Origin: Ischnura elegans
Lineage: Eukaryota; Arthropoda; Insecta; Odonata; Coenagrionidae
Assembly: GCF_921293095.1 (NCBI RefSeq)
Contig: NC_060254.1
Span: forward strand, 58,078,069-58,142,068
Length of the DNA stretch: 64,000 nucleotides
Reading direction: 5' to 3'
A model generated the notes under the pieces. The model was not told the origin of the DNA and searched no databases. It saw only the letters and a list, made by a program, of their open reading frames with translations. Positions 62,723 through 64,000 of this stretch are shown piece after piece (the first letter of the stretch is position 1; every line of letters starts with the position of its first letter). The translations under genes and the position numbers were made by a program.

Positions 62723-63117
62723 TAAGGTCGAATTAGTATCGAATCGTAAGCATTTCCGACAACTTTCCTCGACCTTGAATCCATGAATCGATTAACAAGA
62801 GAGCGCAGTTATTCGAAAATGCGTAGTTTCGATCTCTGTGCTTCATTCGTTTAAAGAAGTAATATTTAGTTTAATGTAATTATGTAATTAAAGAAGTGTT
62901 TTCAGACGATAGTTGCTGAAAATTAATTTATATGCCAAGTATTACAGATGTAAAGTTTGTCATCGGAAGATTTAATGTTACCCGTCGATTAAATATCATG
63001 TGGGACCCTAACTTGCCAAGGAAAATATTTAGGTTGAAGACTTATTTATGTTGATATTGTCATGTAATATAGTTTGGATAGCAGCGAAGTAATATTTTCA
63101 GTTCAGTTTAGATTGTT
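62723..63117. promoter_or_regulatory. Upstream region of RpL10, possibly shared with a divergent transcript
   Basis: This 395-bp stretch lies between the RpL10 leader and an exon-like ORF on the plus strand. The first 120 bp are richer in CpG than the rest. No TATA box is evident. Confidence 0.35.
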
Positions 63118-63129
63118 TTGTGTTTTACC

Positions 63130-63291
63130 TACCAGGAAAATGGAAATAGTGAACTGTGTCCTATGTTCGTTGAAGTATCAAAGTATGTCTCCGAAAAATT
63201 TCATTGTGTATTTGTTGAACTTCGCGTGACCCTTGCTAAACTTAGGATCCTGAAATATTTGAGGAGCCAGGGTCTGGTTGCCTGTGGTGAG
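63130..63291 (+). CDS. Uncertain first exon of a divergent gene
   Basis: A plus-strand reading frame (ORF 63118-63423) translates to a mixed-composition peptide including MFVEVSKYVSEKFHCVFVEL and LAKLRILKYLRSQGLVACG. It is followed at about 63285 by a strong donor-like GTGAGT, while the ORF continues past it for about 45 codons in a less protein-like composition. The position, head to head with RpL10, fits a real gene start. I do not recognise the family, and a nearby ATG at 63139 opens only a 29-codon frame. Confidence 0.3.
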
Positions 63292-63423
63292 TTTTTAGCT
63301 TCTTACTATCTCTTTCTTTGTGGGCGCTTTATGGAAGTGTATGTCAAGGTTAATCACATGCGTATTAATCACGCATTTATCTCTAGAGTATGGGTACAGC
63401 CTCCCAGTATTAATCTTCAGTAG

Positions 63424-64000
63424 TTTTATTGGTTCGGATGCCGGGGAAACGTATTGTACTCCATGGAATGTTTAAACGGAGTAGTTGTATATGAAAAATG
63501 ATCGACTATAATGTGCGTAGTCCACTTTTTTGATAAATATTTTAATGTTTAACCACTGTGTAACATGAGGAATTTAATGCGATGATGTTAATTTAATAGT
63601 GTTGTGAGAAAGAGACCTTATCTATCCAGGTTATATTTATTATTGTTTTACTTTGAATCACTGTCAGCAAATATCTGTTTCAGCTCTTTCTTAGACTTAA
63701 TATGTAATTATTAAAGCTAGCATATTGTTTCTGGGATTAGAATTATTATTGTACGAAAAATGAAATAATCTACGGATTTCCAGGGCTTCTTATACTAATT
63801 CTTTGCTGTATTAGAAAATGCATGTAGAAAGCCGTTTTCATTGCCACCTATTCCATCACTTCTTTAATTCATTCTCTGCTCAGAAGTCCATTTTCACTTT
63901 GTCTTAAAGATTGGCCAAAGTGTTAAAACTTGGAGTCTATTATATTCTTGGTCATGATAAAAGTTGCAGTAATGTCTTCTTAATGCACACTTTTAAATTA
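63424..64000. other. Right edge of the window, AT-rich
   Basis: No exon, RNA gene or repeat with clear ends is visible. It could be intron of the putative gene starting near 63130. Confidence 0.35.

Overview
This window looks like animal nuclear DNA, most likely from an insect or another arthropod with a large, AT-rich, transposon-laden genome. The coding parts are short exons with GT-AG introns. The ribosomal protein L10 has insect-like residues (for example the RSSDR stretch). I see no bacterial operon, no CRISPR array, and no capsid- or envelope-bearing element. I cannot name the species.

Layout. (1) 1194-4051, minus strand: a complete four-exon Josephin-domain deubiquitinase (JOSD1/2 type). 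(2) 6727-10782, minus strand: a compact five-exon gene whose N and C termini resemble the centrosome and spindle pole protein CSPP1, with an internal tandem repeat of 147 bp (49 aa). (3) 11472-56603, plus strand: a MGRN1/RNF157 (mahogunin) RING E3 ligase, reconstructed as 14 exons over 45 kb. It starts head to head with the CSPP1-like gene, 689 bp apart. (4) 60457-62722, minus strand: RpL10 (uL16), five coding exons plus a 5' leader exon with a TOP-like start. (5) About 63130-63290, plus strand: an uncertain exon-like ORF divergent from RpL10. All exon phases of genes 1 to 4 close exactly. The genes share no evident pathway, although two are ubiquitin-system genes of opposite sign (a deubiquitinase and an E3 ligase).

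The MGRN1 introns and the spacers are full of mobile elements. They include: three copies of a pogo/Tigger-like 582-658 bp element with TA target duplications; another TA element (39952-40663); an unassigned element with CCCAAGTAAC termini; hAT-like elements with perfect 8-bp duplications (25636-27082, 49346-49491, 54847-55013); TTAA-flanked piggyBac-like MITEs; an AGGGTGGTTTCC MITE family; and tRNA-derived SINEs. At 24184-28209 three elements are nested. Removing the middle one leaves exactly 582 bp, the length of the intact copy at 18136.

The most interesting signal is a group of foldback insertions (19140, 37470, 43101, 45111, 54471, 59491 and a cluster near 38890-39421). They carry hammerhead-ribozyme-like cores (CTGANGA, a short stem, GAAAC), and most have 10-16 bp target duplications. 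This fits inverted, truncated termini of Penelope-like or retrozyme-like retroelements. At 43101-43253 the whole hairpin can be read as one hammerhead with a stem I of about 45 bp.
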